A DNA stretch of 64,000 nucleotides from Xanthostigma xanthostigma (taxonomy: Eukaryota; Arthropoda; Insecta; Raphidioptera; Raphidiidae): NCBI GenBank assembly GCA_963575645.1, contig OY754470.1:6580501-6644500 (forward strand). The letters are read 5' to 3'. Below are positions 11,668 to 22,925 of this stretch, one piece after another (position 1 is the stretch's first letter; each line of letters begins with the position of its first letter). A model generated the notes under the pieces. It had not been told where the DNA came from. It saw only the letters and a list, made by a program, of their open reading frames with translations, and searched no databases. A program made the translations under genes and the position numbers.

Positions 11668-12611
11668 TCGTATATAAATACGGGAAGGGAAAAGTTGTGG
11701 TGCCGATTTGAGTGTGTTAATTCGCATACATCATTATGAAACATACATAGTTCTCTTCGTATTGATGAGGGGAAGTGCACAATATATGTTTCATCACGAT
11801 GCGTACCTACGAATTAACACAGGTAAAATCTATTCAGCAGAAATCCATATAAGAACCTCAATAGAGTCCTCTGGAGCTAATGGCCTTACTGCCGAAGCTC
11901 TCATATCAAAAAAAAAAATAGATAGTCCAAACTTAAAAAGTTAATGAATTACGGTTTACCATTTGTCCATTTGACGATCACTGGTCTTTATAATTATTAT
12001 TATAGGTGAAATTCTGAATGACCAAGGCATCTGTCGGCAATACAGAACTCTTCGGAGACGATTGCGTGTTAGCTGGCCAAATTTTCGAACTCTACGGTCT
12101 GTTGGAAGGTCACAGTTCCCAACCTCCAAAAATGTTTCCCCCTAAAAACAAGTTGAAATACTCCTAAAAACCCCACAATTAGTGAAAACCCCTTTAAAAA
12201 ATTCATTTTACTGTCCGATCCGTAGGTTTCGCTACCCGACTAACAGCGCAATAATGCACCATACACGATGTAGAGGTACCTGGAGGCAAATGCATTAACA
12301 ATTAATAACTTTAACGCCACATAAATAATACGAGTTCAATTCATTTAATGAAGTCCGAATGTTCAAAGCTTGGCCCACACCTTTTAAGAATTCGATATTG
12401 TTGTATTAATTAATGCGCTGTATGCATTATCTTAATTACAGGCCGTAACTCATAAGAGAGTGGGATTGAGTGAGTCATCTGGCGTCATCGGCCCATCGGT
12501 ACATCAAACGCGTTGTTGTTGCTGTCTACAATTTCCCAGGTGTGCCTCGTCCGACTTAAAGATGTCCGATCCAAAACAACATCGCATCAACCATCCATTT
12601 ATCATAATATA
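11668..12611. other. Unassigned non-coding region
   Basis: No terminal repeats or recognisable coding sequence. A mixed-composition patch at 12000-12200 is unexplained. Confidence 0.4.
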
Positions 12612-13160
12612 CAGTATGTAAACGCGTAAGGTGCACATAGGAAATTAGCATTGGGAAAAAAAGCTTGGATCAGAGTTAGCCATGACTGCATTAATTGTTA
12701 TTTCTATTGAATTATCGTGGATTTCTTTTTTATTTTGATTTATTTTTATTTTACTTGTCTTTTTTAAGAATAAAAATCTCTTATAAATCATTATTTTAAT
12801 TTTTTTGTACAAAAATAAAACAAAAAAACAACTCCATTTGTTTGGAAACATTTCATTCAAAAATTGTCTGACTGGTATGACGTATGCGCGTTGGTAAATC
12901 AGTGACCCAATGTCTTTAGGTTCAACACGAATAGGCGGAGATATTGGATCTCGCACCATATTTAAGTATTTTTGGGAATTTAATGTCCCATTAATAAAAA
13001 TAGTCCGATTATGTTGTAATCATTTGAATATTTTCTTCGGTAGTATACACATTCATTTTGCAAAAGAATATTGAAAAACGAGATTTCAAGGCTCACTCTG
13101 ATCCAGTCATTTTTTCCGAATGTTAATTTCCCTACGTGCACCTTACGTGTTTACATACTG
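12612..13160 (-). mobile_element. Tc1/mariner-type element, internally deleted, copy 1
   Basis: Terminal inverted repeats begin CAGTATGTAAACGCGTAAGG and end CACGTGTTTACATACTG-like sequence (CCTTACGTGTTTACATACTG). TA lies immediately outside both ends. The interior keeps a degraded piece of transposase on the minus strand. Length of 549 bp is far short of an autonomous element. Copy 2 lies at 25187-26226. Confidence 0.85.
12790..13000 (-). pseudogene. Mariner-like transposase remnant (DDE_3-type region)
   Basis: The minus-strand reading contains FINGTLNSQKYLNMVRD and then PVRQFLNEMFPNKW. These correspond to the stretch of mariner-family transposases that surrounds the second catalytic aspartate (pattern F-x-G-T-x-N...YL, then ...VRQFL...FP-x-RW). 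The segment where the catalytic 'QDGAP' motif should be is degenerate, and the sequence runs into A/T-rich filler after the tryptophan, so it is inactive. Identification rests on motif memory, not a search. Confidence 0.6.
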
Positions 13161-13260
13161 TAGATGCTCTCGAAAACGAGTCAAAGCATCTAGCGTATTA
13201 ATTACACATTTTAAAACTTGACGTTTAAAAGAAATGTCAACCGATTTGTTTTTGTTTAAA

Positions 13261-13694
13261 GGCCGCTGCACACGAGGCTAAAAACGCTGCTAGATTACTT
13301 GCTAGACTTGCCTACTAGTTTTTAAGCGCTGGTTTTCTTGATTGCTGTTATATTATGTGCTCGCTTCACACGAGACGTCTTTTCAAGCTAGTTTTCTGGA
13401 TAGTTCAAATATAAACACAAAGCAAAACGTGTCTGTTGTCTGACTCTGAGCAGAATGACGTCATGTTGGTTTGTGGGCGTTTGTTCAAGTCGCTCACGAG
13501 ACAAGCTAGATACTTCTTCCTGATTGGTTCTTGCTCATACCTAGCAGCGGACCTAGCAAGGAAAATAGTCCCTGTTCTAATTTTAAAACCTATCTTGTGA
13601 GCTAGCAGGCGAGCCTGCAGTGACGTCATTTCCAGCTTCTTACCCAGTCTATCGGCCAGCAGAACTCTTGTTTCTAGTCTCGTGTTCAGCGGCC
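13261..13694 (+). mobile_element. MITE with GGCCGCTG-type TIRs, complete copy
   Basis: Begins GGCCGCTGCACACGAGGC and ends TCTCGTGTTCAGCGGCC, an imperfect TIR. TTAA lies at the right junction and TTAAA at the left, so a TTAA or TTA target is likely. Other copies: 6232-6526, 18205-18320 and, inverted, 22926-23320. Non-coding. Superfamily undecided (piggyBac-like or PIF/Harbinger-like). Confidence 0.8.
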
Positions 13695-14546
13695 TTAAAC
13701 ATATAATGGCGCGTTTGGTTGGGATTAAAATCGTGCAATTGGCGCAACACTTTTATTGAGTGGACGTTTCGTTTGTGTGCGTTGGATTCAACATGGCTTT
13801 AGTTGACGGTGACGTCTAGATAACAGGGCGAACTTTAGTTACTGGTTTAGTTTTTCGGTTAGGTACAAGTATTTTGTTAGATGACGCTTGCTGTGCGTAG
13901 GCGTTGGATTGTAACATGGCTTTTGTTGATTTATTTTAAGTAGCGCTGCTACTATCTTAAAGTTGCAATGTCCATAGGGCTTTAAGACGTGTCCGTACAG
14001 TGTCCATAAGCTTTGTAACTTAAAGTTGCAAGCTTAAATTTATGTTTCAAATCTGCCAGGCGTCCTACGATGGCCCCTAATTTTTAATTGAAAGATTTAT
14101 TAAGTAAATAAGCTTTAAAATTACACAATTAATATGAAAATTGTTAGTAGGTAATAATTAATCAATTGATTGATTCAATCCACAACCATATTCACTTACA
14201 TATTAGTAAATTTCTAGAATATTCGTATAAGAAAAAAATTGAAATGGCATTGCCAGGAATAGAACCCGGAACTCCTATTCGCGCTGGACGAGTTGTATTT
14301 CCTCATTTGTTTTTAGAGAGCATATTAAATACAAAATTTCTATCCAGTTTATAGGACTCTAAAGAAGCTTTCGTTGCATTTATCATGACTTGCGGAAACC
14401 TTCGTCAAGCAAAGCACGAGAACGATTTTATCGACATCTAAATCCAAACTGGATTAAATAGTTCAAATAAAGCTCATCCAACCTACAGCGTATCGTAAAT
14501 CAAACGGTATAAAAGTTGAAATGGCAAAAATGGGAACATTATATTT
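13695..14546. other. Unassigned non-coding region
   Basis: No gene recognised. A 62-codon plus-strand frame at 14166-14354 has no known domain. Confidence 0.4.
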
Positions 14547-15280
14547 TTAACACGCTTATATTAGCTTGACTGTATGTATGTATTTATGTATGTATGAATG
14601 TAAGTATGTAAAGAAATCTTTTGACGTAATTTTCACCAATTTCAAGAAGTCTGATTAACTTGAAAATTTGCACACGTGGCAAGGGCCGATGACAATACAA
14701 TTATTTCATAAAAATAAAACTGAATAAAAAAAAAATTTAAATTGAATTTGAAAATTTTGAAAAAAATTACTTTTGTTGTCGTTTTGAGACTAAAAAAGAA
14801 GAAAATAAATTATAGTTTAAAAATATTAAAAAAACACGCTTTAATAGCAAACCAAACTAAAGAGTATTAACAAAATAATTCAATTATAGTAAAAAAGCGT
14901 GGGGTGCCAATTACTATATTTTCATTATAGCTCTAATTTTATAAATATACCTAAAGAAATAAAAATTAAGCAAAATGTTTACATTTAAAAAAACAAAAAA
15001 CTAAAAAAACACGGTTTAATAGCAAACCCAACTAAAAAGTATTAACAAAATAATTCAATTACCTATAGTAAAAAAGCGTGGGGTGCCAATTACTATATTT
15101 TCATTAAAACTCTTATTTTATAAATAGCTATACCAATGAAATAATTGCAACATTTAATATCAAGCACCCTACCCTTTTTTACAATAATTGACTTATTTTG
15201 TTAATAATCATTTTCTACTTTTTGGTTCGGTTTGCAGATAAAGCGTGTTTTTTAGCGTTTTTAAACTATAATTTATTTAA
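14547..15280. mobile_element. AAACACGCTTTA-ended repeat, copy 1
   Basis: Begins near ACACGCTTATATTAGCTTGA, then a TGTATG-rich stretch and the segment TTCACCAATTTCAAGAAGTC. A left arm (AACACGCTTTAATAGCAAAC) is present twice in tandem (about 14800-14935 and 14998-15115). The inverted arm AAGCGTGTTTTTTAGCG closes the element near 15245-15275. The related inverted copy at 23911-24715 has perfect arms. No protein is encoded. Confidence 0.65.
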
Positions 15281-15399
15281 GCGACATAGTTCTGACCTCA
15301 TACAAGTGGCTATTCTCACTTTTTTTATCATTTTCAAAATACGATCTGCATTTGTTTCAGACAAATGAGCAGCTGTCGTCACGCTTCAAGTTATATATA

Positions 15400-15720
15400 C
15401 ATTTCACTGTATATATTTTAAGATCGCGCTGAAAAGCTTGCCGAAAGATTCCGGAGTCGATATACAGTGCACGCCCTGTTTATTCCGGAATCGATAAATC
15501 GACTGTCAAATTGAGTTTTTTCCGGTGGACTTTTGAACCACGCTCTGCACCAACACCCGTCCGTAAGGTAGGCTGGGTCCCCGCACATCACATAAATACA
15601 GTGTCGAATCCTTCGAGAGTTCATTCAGCAATACAGCCGTCTGTGGCCTTAGGCGATGAGCGCGCGGGTTTATACGGTGTACAATATCGGTGACCTCAAG
15701 GCCAAGTGGCTTATTCACTC
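15400..15720. other. G+C-richer island with TATA-like boxes; possible non-coding exon or promoter
   Basis: TATATATACATTTC and TATATATTTTAAG lie at about 15392-15421, followed by about 300 bp of CpG-rich unique-looking sequence. Overlapping frames of 60-70 codons on both strands show no known domain. A promoter or 5' untranslated exon is possible but unproved. Confidence 0.25.
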
Positions 15721-15749
15721 ATTCACAATATATGCTTATCCATTAACAA

Positions 15750-16224
15750 TCATATATATTAATACGCTAAGGTTTAAGATGTTTGCCTCCCTTTTCAGAA
15801 AAAACCACAAAATTTCTCCACATAAATTATATATCATTTTACAGATAATTGCTTGCTATACTGACATCGACAACTAAAAAATTTATTATTGCTATTGTTT
15901 TAGTAAATTAATTAAACTCTGAACAACGTCTGCCATCTGACGGCGTAACGTTAACACTTCGATCTGTCATATACATCTGACCTTCATATTATAAATAGTA
16001 CTGCATACTGCTATCTCACGGGCAACGCTGAACAACACTTTTGCTACTTGCGCCTCTATATAATTTTAGTAAAATATTTCTTTTGCAACAAAAAGAAGAA
16101 CGTTATAAGCAGTGTGCAAAATTAGAAACGAATTGAATACCTGCAATCATATTTAAAAAATAATTTTGTAAAGTGATAATTATTATACTTATTTAGTGCG
16201 AATAATTCGCACAGGTCACGCTAG
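15750..16224 (+). mobile_element. Non-autonomous Helitron, family 1, copy 2
   Basis: Plus-strand TCATATATATTAATACGCTA at the 5' end and GTGCGAATAATTCGCAC hairpin, ACAGGTCACGCTAG, then T at the 3' end. Same body as the copies at 3557, 16705 and 20775 but in the opposite orientation. This copy best shows the intact terminal hairpin. Confidence 0.88.
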
Positions 16225-16704
16225 TAAAAATTAATTATTCAAAAAAACAAGAAAGGGGGCGTTCACAAATTACGTGAGACGTTTAGGGGAGGGGGTCGAG
16301 CCAAACCTCACCCAATATTTCGTGGGTGAAAGGGGGGGAGTGTCTCGGCAAATATTACGTAATTTTTTTCCGCAAGAAACAATGTAAAATTGCAAAAAAA
16401 CTGGGTATTAAGTAAAAAATTGTTTTTCCACTAAAATATGGCTAGATTTACGCAATAATATTTTTTGCGGTTAATAATATGTTTCTATAATTCTAGACTA
16501 CGTCCTTAAAATACTAGTCTTAATATAAAAAAAAGAATTAAGCAAATTATTTTTTTTTAAATAAGTCGAACGCAATCAAGCACAGATTTACGTATTAATT
16601 GCATTAAAAATACGGTTTTTGAAAAATCTCACATTCGATTTTTGTTACTTTTTTGTGTAGTTTGCGTCAAAACGGTATCAATAAGTTTTATAATATTATA
16701 TACA
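16225..16704. other. Spacer with a GGGCGTTCACAAATTACGT motif
   Basis: The G-rich patch at 16255-16350 resembles ends of short MITE-like repeats seen in many arthropods, but no matching opposite end was found. The rest is A+T-rich and non-coding. Confidence 0.35.
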
Positions 16705-17162
16705 CTAGCGTGACCTGTGCTAATTATTCACACTAATATAATAATTATCAAATTACAAAATAATTTTTTAAATATGATTGCAGGTATTCAATTCGTTTCT
16801 AATTTTGCACACTGCTTATAACGTTCTTCTTTTTGTTGTATTACAAATATGCAGCATTGCTGTGACGTTGTTCAGCGTTGCCCGTCAGATGGCAGTATTT
16901 ACAATATGAAGGTCAGAATATGACAGATCGAAGCGTTGACGTTGTTTCAAAATTATAGCCGTCAGATGGCAGACGTTGTTCAGCGTTGCTGTTACTTAAT
17001 TTTAATTAATTTACAAAAACAAAAGCAATAATAAATTTTTTAGTTGTCACATAGAGCAAGCAATTATCTGTAAAATGATATATAATTGATGTGGAGAAAT
17101 TGTGTGGTTTTTTCTAAAAAGGGAGGCAAACATCTTTAACCTTAACGTAATAATATATATGA
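16705..17162 (-). mobile_element. Non-autonomous Helitron, family 1, copy 3
   Basis: CTAG at 16705-16708 and TC (minus) at 17161-17162 define the ends. The terminal hairpin has two substitutions (GTGTGAATAATTAGCAC on the minus strand). Lies head-on to copy 2, about 480 bp apart. Confidence 0.82.
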
Positions 17163-18200
17163 TGATATTTGATACCAATATTGTTATAATAATAAAATGT
17201 TTTATTTACGAATAGTGAACAATTGAATTACTTCACGAGTTGTTGATTACTCTCGTGGAATTATAACGCAAAAAATCTGACATAGTCCACCTGGCCTTGT
17301 AACCACCAAAGCGATATGGTCTTTATCCATAGCCGCAGCCGTACGAAATAGCACTGTAACTTGTAGTTCGACCCGCCTCCTGGTTGTCTCACATCGAATA
17401 ATACCGCCGCCGCCACCGCCAAAAGTAACTGCAAGCTGTTAGTGGGAAATTCAATACGTGTACCAATAATTATAATATCGCCCTGCTTTTGTAAACAATA
17501 CACTATCAACACAATTGCCAAACTTGATCGCTAGAGGCACCAGTTTTACAACCACCTCGGTTCGTATACGCTGTGTGCACGAAGCCTACTAGCGCCGCTA
17601 GTAGGTAATAGTGAATTATTTAACTCGTTTTTTATATAACATGTTTCTATGATGATAAGTCAAAAACTTCAGTTGGCCACGATGTTTAAAAAAAATAATG
17701 TAATAAGGAAAACTGCTGTATATGTGAATATAAAAGTTTCTAAACTGAACCAACAGTACAAATTGTTCCTTATCTAGCAGTAATCAAATGTTCAATGTAT
17801 ATTTTGTTATTTTATTTTTTTTTCGCATAAATGACCAAGTTGTCAAAAATGCACTTTTAATAAAAAAAAAAACTGCTGTTAATTTTATATACAAAATTCA
17901 GACTGTAAGCCATTACATAAATAGCATAACATAAAAGGTGCGTGAGAATTATTTATTTAAGAATTATGACGTACAATTATATAGATAATTAATTTGTTTA
18001 CACTGACAGCGCAACGTCAAATTATGGCGCCAATGATCTTTATTTTACTCAAAATCGCCATCAGCGCAACAGCCCGGAACACAACAAGCAATTCCAGATC
18101 GTCTAGTTTTACCTATTCTTTGTAATTAAAAAACTATATAAAAAATATAACTATTTTCACTTTTAATAAACATTACTCACTGACAATTTAAAGTTTCCCC
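17163..18200. other. Unassigned region with a G+C-richer patch
   Basis: The patch 17260-17540 is less A+T-rich than its surroundings and holds an 86-codon minus-strand frame with an LLLAVAAAVLF stretch. I recognise no family. The rest, to 18200, is A+T-rich and featureless. Confidence 0.3.
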
Positions 18201-18204
18201 TAGT

Positions 18205-18320
18205 GCTTGAAAAGACGTATCGTGTGAAGCGAGCACATAAAAGCCATCAAGAAAACCAATGGTGGAAAACTAGCAAGGAAGCTATAGCGGCAAAGCCAAC
18301 CTCGTGTGCAGCGTTAAAGT
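18205..18320 (-). mobile_element. MITE with GGCCGCTG-type ends, truncated copy 3
   Basis: Contains CTTGAAAAGACGTATCGTGT, AGCGAGCACATAA and AACCTCGTGTGCAGCG, matching the first quarter of the copy at 13261-13694 in reverse. Confidence 0.65.
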
Positions 18321-18429
18321 AAAAGCTGATAAAAAATATTTTGCGAAAAAAACTAAAATTATTTCTTTAAGGGAGTAAGAAAAAAACCATTTCTAAAAAA
18401 ATACTGGTACACATTTCCATAGCTTCCTT

Positions 18430-18624
18430 GGTTATCTCCACTCACCAATTCCTCCTCAACAATGTCTTTCTTTATATAGTAAAGGTCCACTTTGTTCTGG
18501 GATCAACATTTTCAATAATTTACCTGCCGAAATAAAAGATCTAAACATTAGCTTATTTAAAATTGCATTAAAAAAATTTCTCATTCAGCAGTGCTTTTAC
18601 TCTATTGAGGAATATTTTAATTAA
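18430..18624 (+). pseudogene. Non-LTR retrotransposon ORF2 C-terminus (5'-truncated)
   Basis: An open frame without a start reads INIFNNLPAEIKDL, then FKIALKKFLIQQCFYSIEEY, and stops at 18622-18624. The pattern F-N-x-L-P-x-x-I-K ... L-K-x-F-L ... FYS-x-x-E-F/Y is the familiar C-terminal tail of insect Jockey/CR1-type reverse transcriptase proteins. Only the last roughly 55 residues remain, the usual product of incomplete target-primed reverse transcription. A (TTCTA)n run at about 18714-18740 probably marks the 3' tail. Confidence 0.65.
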
Positions 18625-18636
18625 TTTATTGAAACT

Positions 18637-18705
18637 AAATAGCCAAATAGGCAAGAAATTGTCACAATATGTTTGTGACAATTTCTTGCCTATTTGGCTA
18701 TTTAG
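18637..18705. repeat. Perfect hairpin in the LINE 3' tail
   Basis: CTAAATAGCCAAATAGGCAA and the following AGAAATTGTCACAA are exactly complemented by the right arm, with only a few bases of loop. Arms are about 33 bp. It lies between the LINE stop codon and the (TTCTA)n tail. Confidence 0.85.
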
Positions 18706-18740
18706 AAATAAATCTATTCTATTCTATTCTATTCTATTCT

Positions 18741-19350
18741 CATATGCCATTGCAATCACTTCTTCCATTCATTTCAAGAAGTTCTCATCTAAGTGTACAC
18801 ACAAAATCTAAAAACGCGCGGCAGCGTTAAAATGCTCACAGTACTTATAGGTGGATAAAAGTTACACTTCTATACGTTCTTGAATATTATATTTTGTTAA
18901 CCTTCAGACAGATTCTGAGCTTTTCTATCTGTCTGCTTCATCACGTGGAAGAAAAGTTTATTTGACAGAATATTTACATTCACTTTGACAATAGATCTTG
19001 TCATCAATTCATTGAATTTGCACAAACGTGAATTAATAAGTTAACCAGAGTTTTATGGTGAAGCATCAATTACTTAGATTATTCCACTTACAAAAACTGC
19101 TAATCTTAATTTAAATATTTAAAAATCCTATTTTAAATATAGCCTAGTCAAGAACTGTGTTCATTGCGAAAAATAGATCCAGGTTTCCTAAAAATATGAG
19201 CAATAACTTATTCGATTCGGAAAAATATTCCGAAAAAGGCGTTTTTATTATTCTTTTCGCCGACAAAAACTGCAATTGTTATTGACTAAAAAGGCCCCTC
19301 AAATTTTTGGCAATTACATTTTGTAACCTTTAGAGCTATGATTAAGAATT
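18741..19350. other. Unassigned A+T-rich stretch
   Basis: Nothing recognised on either strand. Confidence 0.4.
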
Positions 19351-19800
19351 AGGCTTTTGAAAAAAAAATAATTATCTTTTTTTTTATTGTATTTTAAAAC
19401 TTTATTATAAATAATATTGATAATCGATGCGAAAAACTTTCAAAAAACTTTTTTTAAATTAATTATAAGCAATTTAAAATTGATAAAATATTAAAAAAAA
19501 TCACGTGACTGCAAACGCACTAAAATTGTTTTTGACAGTTGTGACGTCATAATGGTAAAATGTATAGGTATACGCAGTATACTATCAATGGCTTCTACAT
19601 GTGTATTGACTAAAACATTATGACGTCACATTATGTTCGGGAAATGTCGGCGCGTTCTCGGAACTGGGTACAAAAATTTATTTTTAATTTGATATAACTT
19701 TTGAATTATAACGAAAATAAAAAAAAGAAAAATAGTTTTGTTATAAAACTTATATACGATCTTTCCATTTATGACAAAAAAAAATTTCATTCAAAAGCCC
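19351..19800. mobile_element. RGGCTTTTGA TIR element, copy 1 (450 bp)
   Basis: Left end AGGCTTTTGAA, right end TTCAAAAGCCC, flanked on both sides by AATT (19347-19350 and 19801-19804), a likely 4-bp target duplication. A second copy at 47139-47921 has the same ends and an additional roughly 335-bp interior segment. Non-coding. Confidence 0.8.
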
Positions 19801-19804
19801 AATT

Positions 19805-20424
19805 AAAGAAAATAATATGGGAAACTTCCAAATTTATATATCAGTATTATAAGTTAACTCATCTATAAAGCGTTAGAATATTAATCAAAATTGACTTGTC
19901 ATTAAATAAATCAATTTTCTTGTAATTCAGATACTGTGTTCGCTTTAAAAAATAGTTCACGATCGTTCAGTAAACATGTCCTGGGCTTTATAATGACAAA
20001 TAATAAATTTTTGAGCTTAAACAATCTGTCTTGCTGTGATATAGTATCCTGAATTTACAGAAAGCTTACAAAGCAAAACTACCAGACTAGGACCATTAAT
20101 TTTCTTAAGTGAGTTGGTTCAGGCTTTTCGTAAAAATTGAAAAGTTGAAATGAGTGTTCTTAAAATAGCATTATTTCATGATGACCTGAAGTTCAGTTCG
20201 TAAATTTCAAACAGTGATTTGTACTTATATTTCACGAACAGTTTTACACCATTTCATTGTTTCGCCGCTCGATTGAGTGAACCGTACTGAAATGATAACT
20301 CACTCTCTATTATATCAGAACCGTAGTATACTTCGTAATAAATATTAGCGATCTCAAAAATAATCCGTTTGGAGGTTCGCAATTTTTTTAAAGCACACGA
20401 GTTATAATACTATTACTGGCTGGG
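19805..20424. other. Unassigned A+T-rich stretch
   Basis: Nothing recognised on either strand. Confidence 0.4.
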
Positions 20425-20770
20425 ACTTTTTCCTACTGCCTCTCGCCGAGAAACGGTAATTCCTGTACCAGCCGTCTTGTGGAAGTTTTCCATGGTTTCC
20501 CTCAATAATTCCACATAAATATCGAGATGGTTCCTTATTCAAGGCCATGGCCGATTACCTGTCAAACTCCTATGCTCAAAATGTGTCTACTTTATTCTAA
20601 TGTCCTAAAATTCCTTAATTCGCCCATTGCTATTAATTAGTTGAAGTTGAAAAAAATGTAGAAAATAACGGGAGTGTGATAGAAGGAAAATAGTAATAGT
20701 GCGAATGGCGTCTGTTATGACACAAAGTCGAGAAACGAACGTTAAACGCATTATTATTATTATTATAAGA
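20425..20770 (+). mobile_element. SINE, head-less copy
   Basis: The body GAAACGGTAATTCCTGTACC, GATGGTTCCTTATTCAAGGC, CCTGTCAAACTCCTATGCTC and AATGGCGTCTGTTATGACA matches, in the same order, the minus-strand SINE at 61316-61898. It ends in an (ATT)n tail. The tRNA-like head is absent, so this is a 5'-truncated copy. The Helitron at 20775 begins just after its tail. Confidence 0.72.
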
Positions 20771-20774
20771 AATA

Positions 20775-21366
20775 CTAGAGTGACCTGTGCGAATTATTCG
20801 CACTAAATAAGTATAATAATTATCACTTTCAAAAATTATTTTTTAAATATGATTGCATTCAATACGTTTCTAATTTTGCACATACTGCTTATAACGTTCT
20901 TCTTTTTGTTGTATTACAATATGAAGCTCAGATGACAGATCGAAGAAATATTTTACTAGAATAGTCATATAGAGGCGCAAGTAGCAAAAACGTTGAGCTA
21001 AGCCGTCAGATGGCATCATGCAGCATTGCTGTGACGTTGTTCAGCGTTGCTCGCTGTTTCAAAATTAAAGCCGTCAGATGGCAGTATGCAGTATTGTGTC
21101 TGTTGTATTAAATATGAAGGTCAGATGACAGATCGAAGTGTTGACGTTGTTTCAAAATTAAAGCCGTCAGATGGCAGACGTTGTTCAGCGTTGCTGTATT
21201 TTAATTAATTTACAAAAACAAAAGCAATAATAAATTTTTTAGTTGTCGATGTCAGTAGAGCAAGCAACTATCTGTAAAATGATATATAGTTTATGTGGAG
21301 AAATTGTGAGGTAATTTTCTAAAAAGGGATGCAAACATCTTAGCCTTAGCGTATTAATATATATGA
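20775..21366 (-). mobile_element. Non-autonomous Helitron, family 1, copy 4
   Basis: CTAG at 20775-20778 precedes the GTGCGAATTATTCGCAC hairpin, and the minus-strand 5' end TCATATATATTAATACGC is at 21366. The interior holds four or so degenerate copies of a motif around GCCGTCAGATGGCAG. It is the longest uninterrupted copy in the window. Confidence 0.87.
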
Positions 21367-21766
21367 TGGAAACGAAAAAGTACACAAAAATATCGGTTGG
21401 CTACTTAGTAATGGCTGTACCACTTAACTTTCAAATAACCGTCTCTTAAACCGCGTTGTACCAAATTATATATACGTGTACCTCTTCTATACATGTTTTT
21501 AACACATTCGAAGTATGCGTTAAGTACTTCTGTTATAATACATAATATAAACCCTGATTTATTGAAAACACGGAGGGATTTAAACGGAGCCCTATATGAT
21601 GGTTGGGAGCGGAAGTGCGCAACAAAAGATGTCTCTTTCACGGAATACACGGGGGGCGCAGCGCCCGGGGGTCGGCAGGGGGCGCCTGCCTCTACACACC
21701 GTTACACATGTACAATCAATGGACACCTAAGTCTAAGCACATATACCGGCCACTTTATACTATAAT
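21367..21766. other. Spacer with a very G+C-rich patch
   Basis: The segment 21648-21695 (GGGGGGCGCAGCGCCCGGGG and following) is strikingly G+C-rich. Several short overlapping frames cross it; none has a recognised domain. Confidence 0.35.
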
Positions 21767-22589
21767 CAGGGCTGCCAGATTTCTCTCCTCAGAAATCCGT
21801 CGGTAAGGCGAAAAGTGGTGGGGGAAGTGGTCTGAAAAATCCGTTTCCATCCGTTCGCCCGGTTCACCCATTAATGCAATGAGTGTGAGAGAGATAGAGA
21901 GTAAAGTGAAGTATGCGGTACCATAAACGACACATCGACGTGTTTCCACCTTCATTATAGCTTTATTATTAACATTATTAAATGAATTTCGTATAAGACG
22001 TTGAATTTACTTTTACTTACAAACAGACTTTAAATTGAATAGAAATGATTCATTTTTTCACATCCAATGAATCGATTATTTCGTAGATTTTTCACATTTT
22101 TATGAAATAAAAATATTATATTGACTGTTAAAATGTTGCGATAGTAACAAACGCGGCAGTACAATCAGTTAAATCCTCAATGTGTTCTGTAAATCCGTGT
22201 AACTCGAAACACTTGACTCCAGTTGTGTGAAAAAAACGCATCAGACAAAGATAGCGAGTCGATATTATAGGTGTGTGTTTCGCGAACACATTGTTTCATA
22301 CACTCTCTTATCTTTTTCTACCCAAATAGAGAGAGGAGTAGGACAGAGGTAGTGAAAGAAACGTGCTCAGATATCCTCGAACGTGCTAAAAATACCCGAA
22401 TGTCCCCAAATTATCGATTATCGAGTGAAGTTTGAATTTATATGTAGTAAAAAAGGTAAAAAATTCGGAAAAGTTAGAAAATCCGTTAAATCCGTTCAGA
22501 TCATGAAATGCGTTCCATTATCCGTTCAAATTTATTTCTACTCGAAAAATCCGTTTGGAACGGAAAAATCCGTTCATCTGGCAGCCCTG
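21767..22589. mobile_element. hAT-type element, non-autonomous, with 8-bp target duplication
   Basis: The ends are CAGGGCTGCCAGAT and ATCTGGCAGCCCTG, and ACTATAAT is duplicated exactly on both sides (21759-21766 and 22590-22597). CAG-starting TIRs plus a perfect 8-bp duplication is the hAT pattern. At 823 bp it is too short for a transposase, and no hAT dimerisation motif is seen in any frame. The interior has CCGTT-rich repeats close to both ends (e.g. AATCCGTTTCC, AAATCCGTTC), likely subterminal transposase-binding repeats. Confidence 0.88.
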
Positions 22590-22709
22590 ACTATAATATG
22601 TATAATGGGAGGTGTAAATATTATGTGTCGCAGATTTTCCTGTGACCCATTTAAAAATAGTAAAACAAGCGACACCCTCTTGTTTTGATACGCTTCATAT
22701 ATAGCTTTA

Positions 22710-22880
22710 CTAGCGATCCCGCCCGGTTTCACCCGGGTGCAACAGAACGAACGGGGAAGGGATGGACATGAGTACGCATATTCATCTTAGTTTACCGAGA
22801 TGAATGTTGTGTCCAAATTTCATGATGATCGGAGTTATTGTTCAAAAGTTTTTGTCGATAAAAAGCAGGATTTACACTTT
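22710..22880 (-). mobile_element. Helitron family 3, 3' end fragment
   Basis: The minus strand ends CACCCGGGTGAAACCGGGCG then GGATCGCTAG. CACCCGGGTG is a palindrome typical of the terminal hairpin. The preceding ATTCATCTCGGTAAACTAAG matches the copies at 27497-28102 and 32676-33001. The 5' part was not found. Confidence 0.7.
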
Positions 22881-22925
22881 TTTAAGTAATAAATTTCTTT
22901 TAAATCAATAATTACTGTATAGAAA

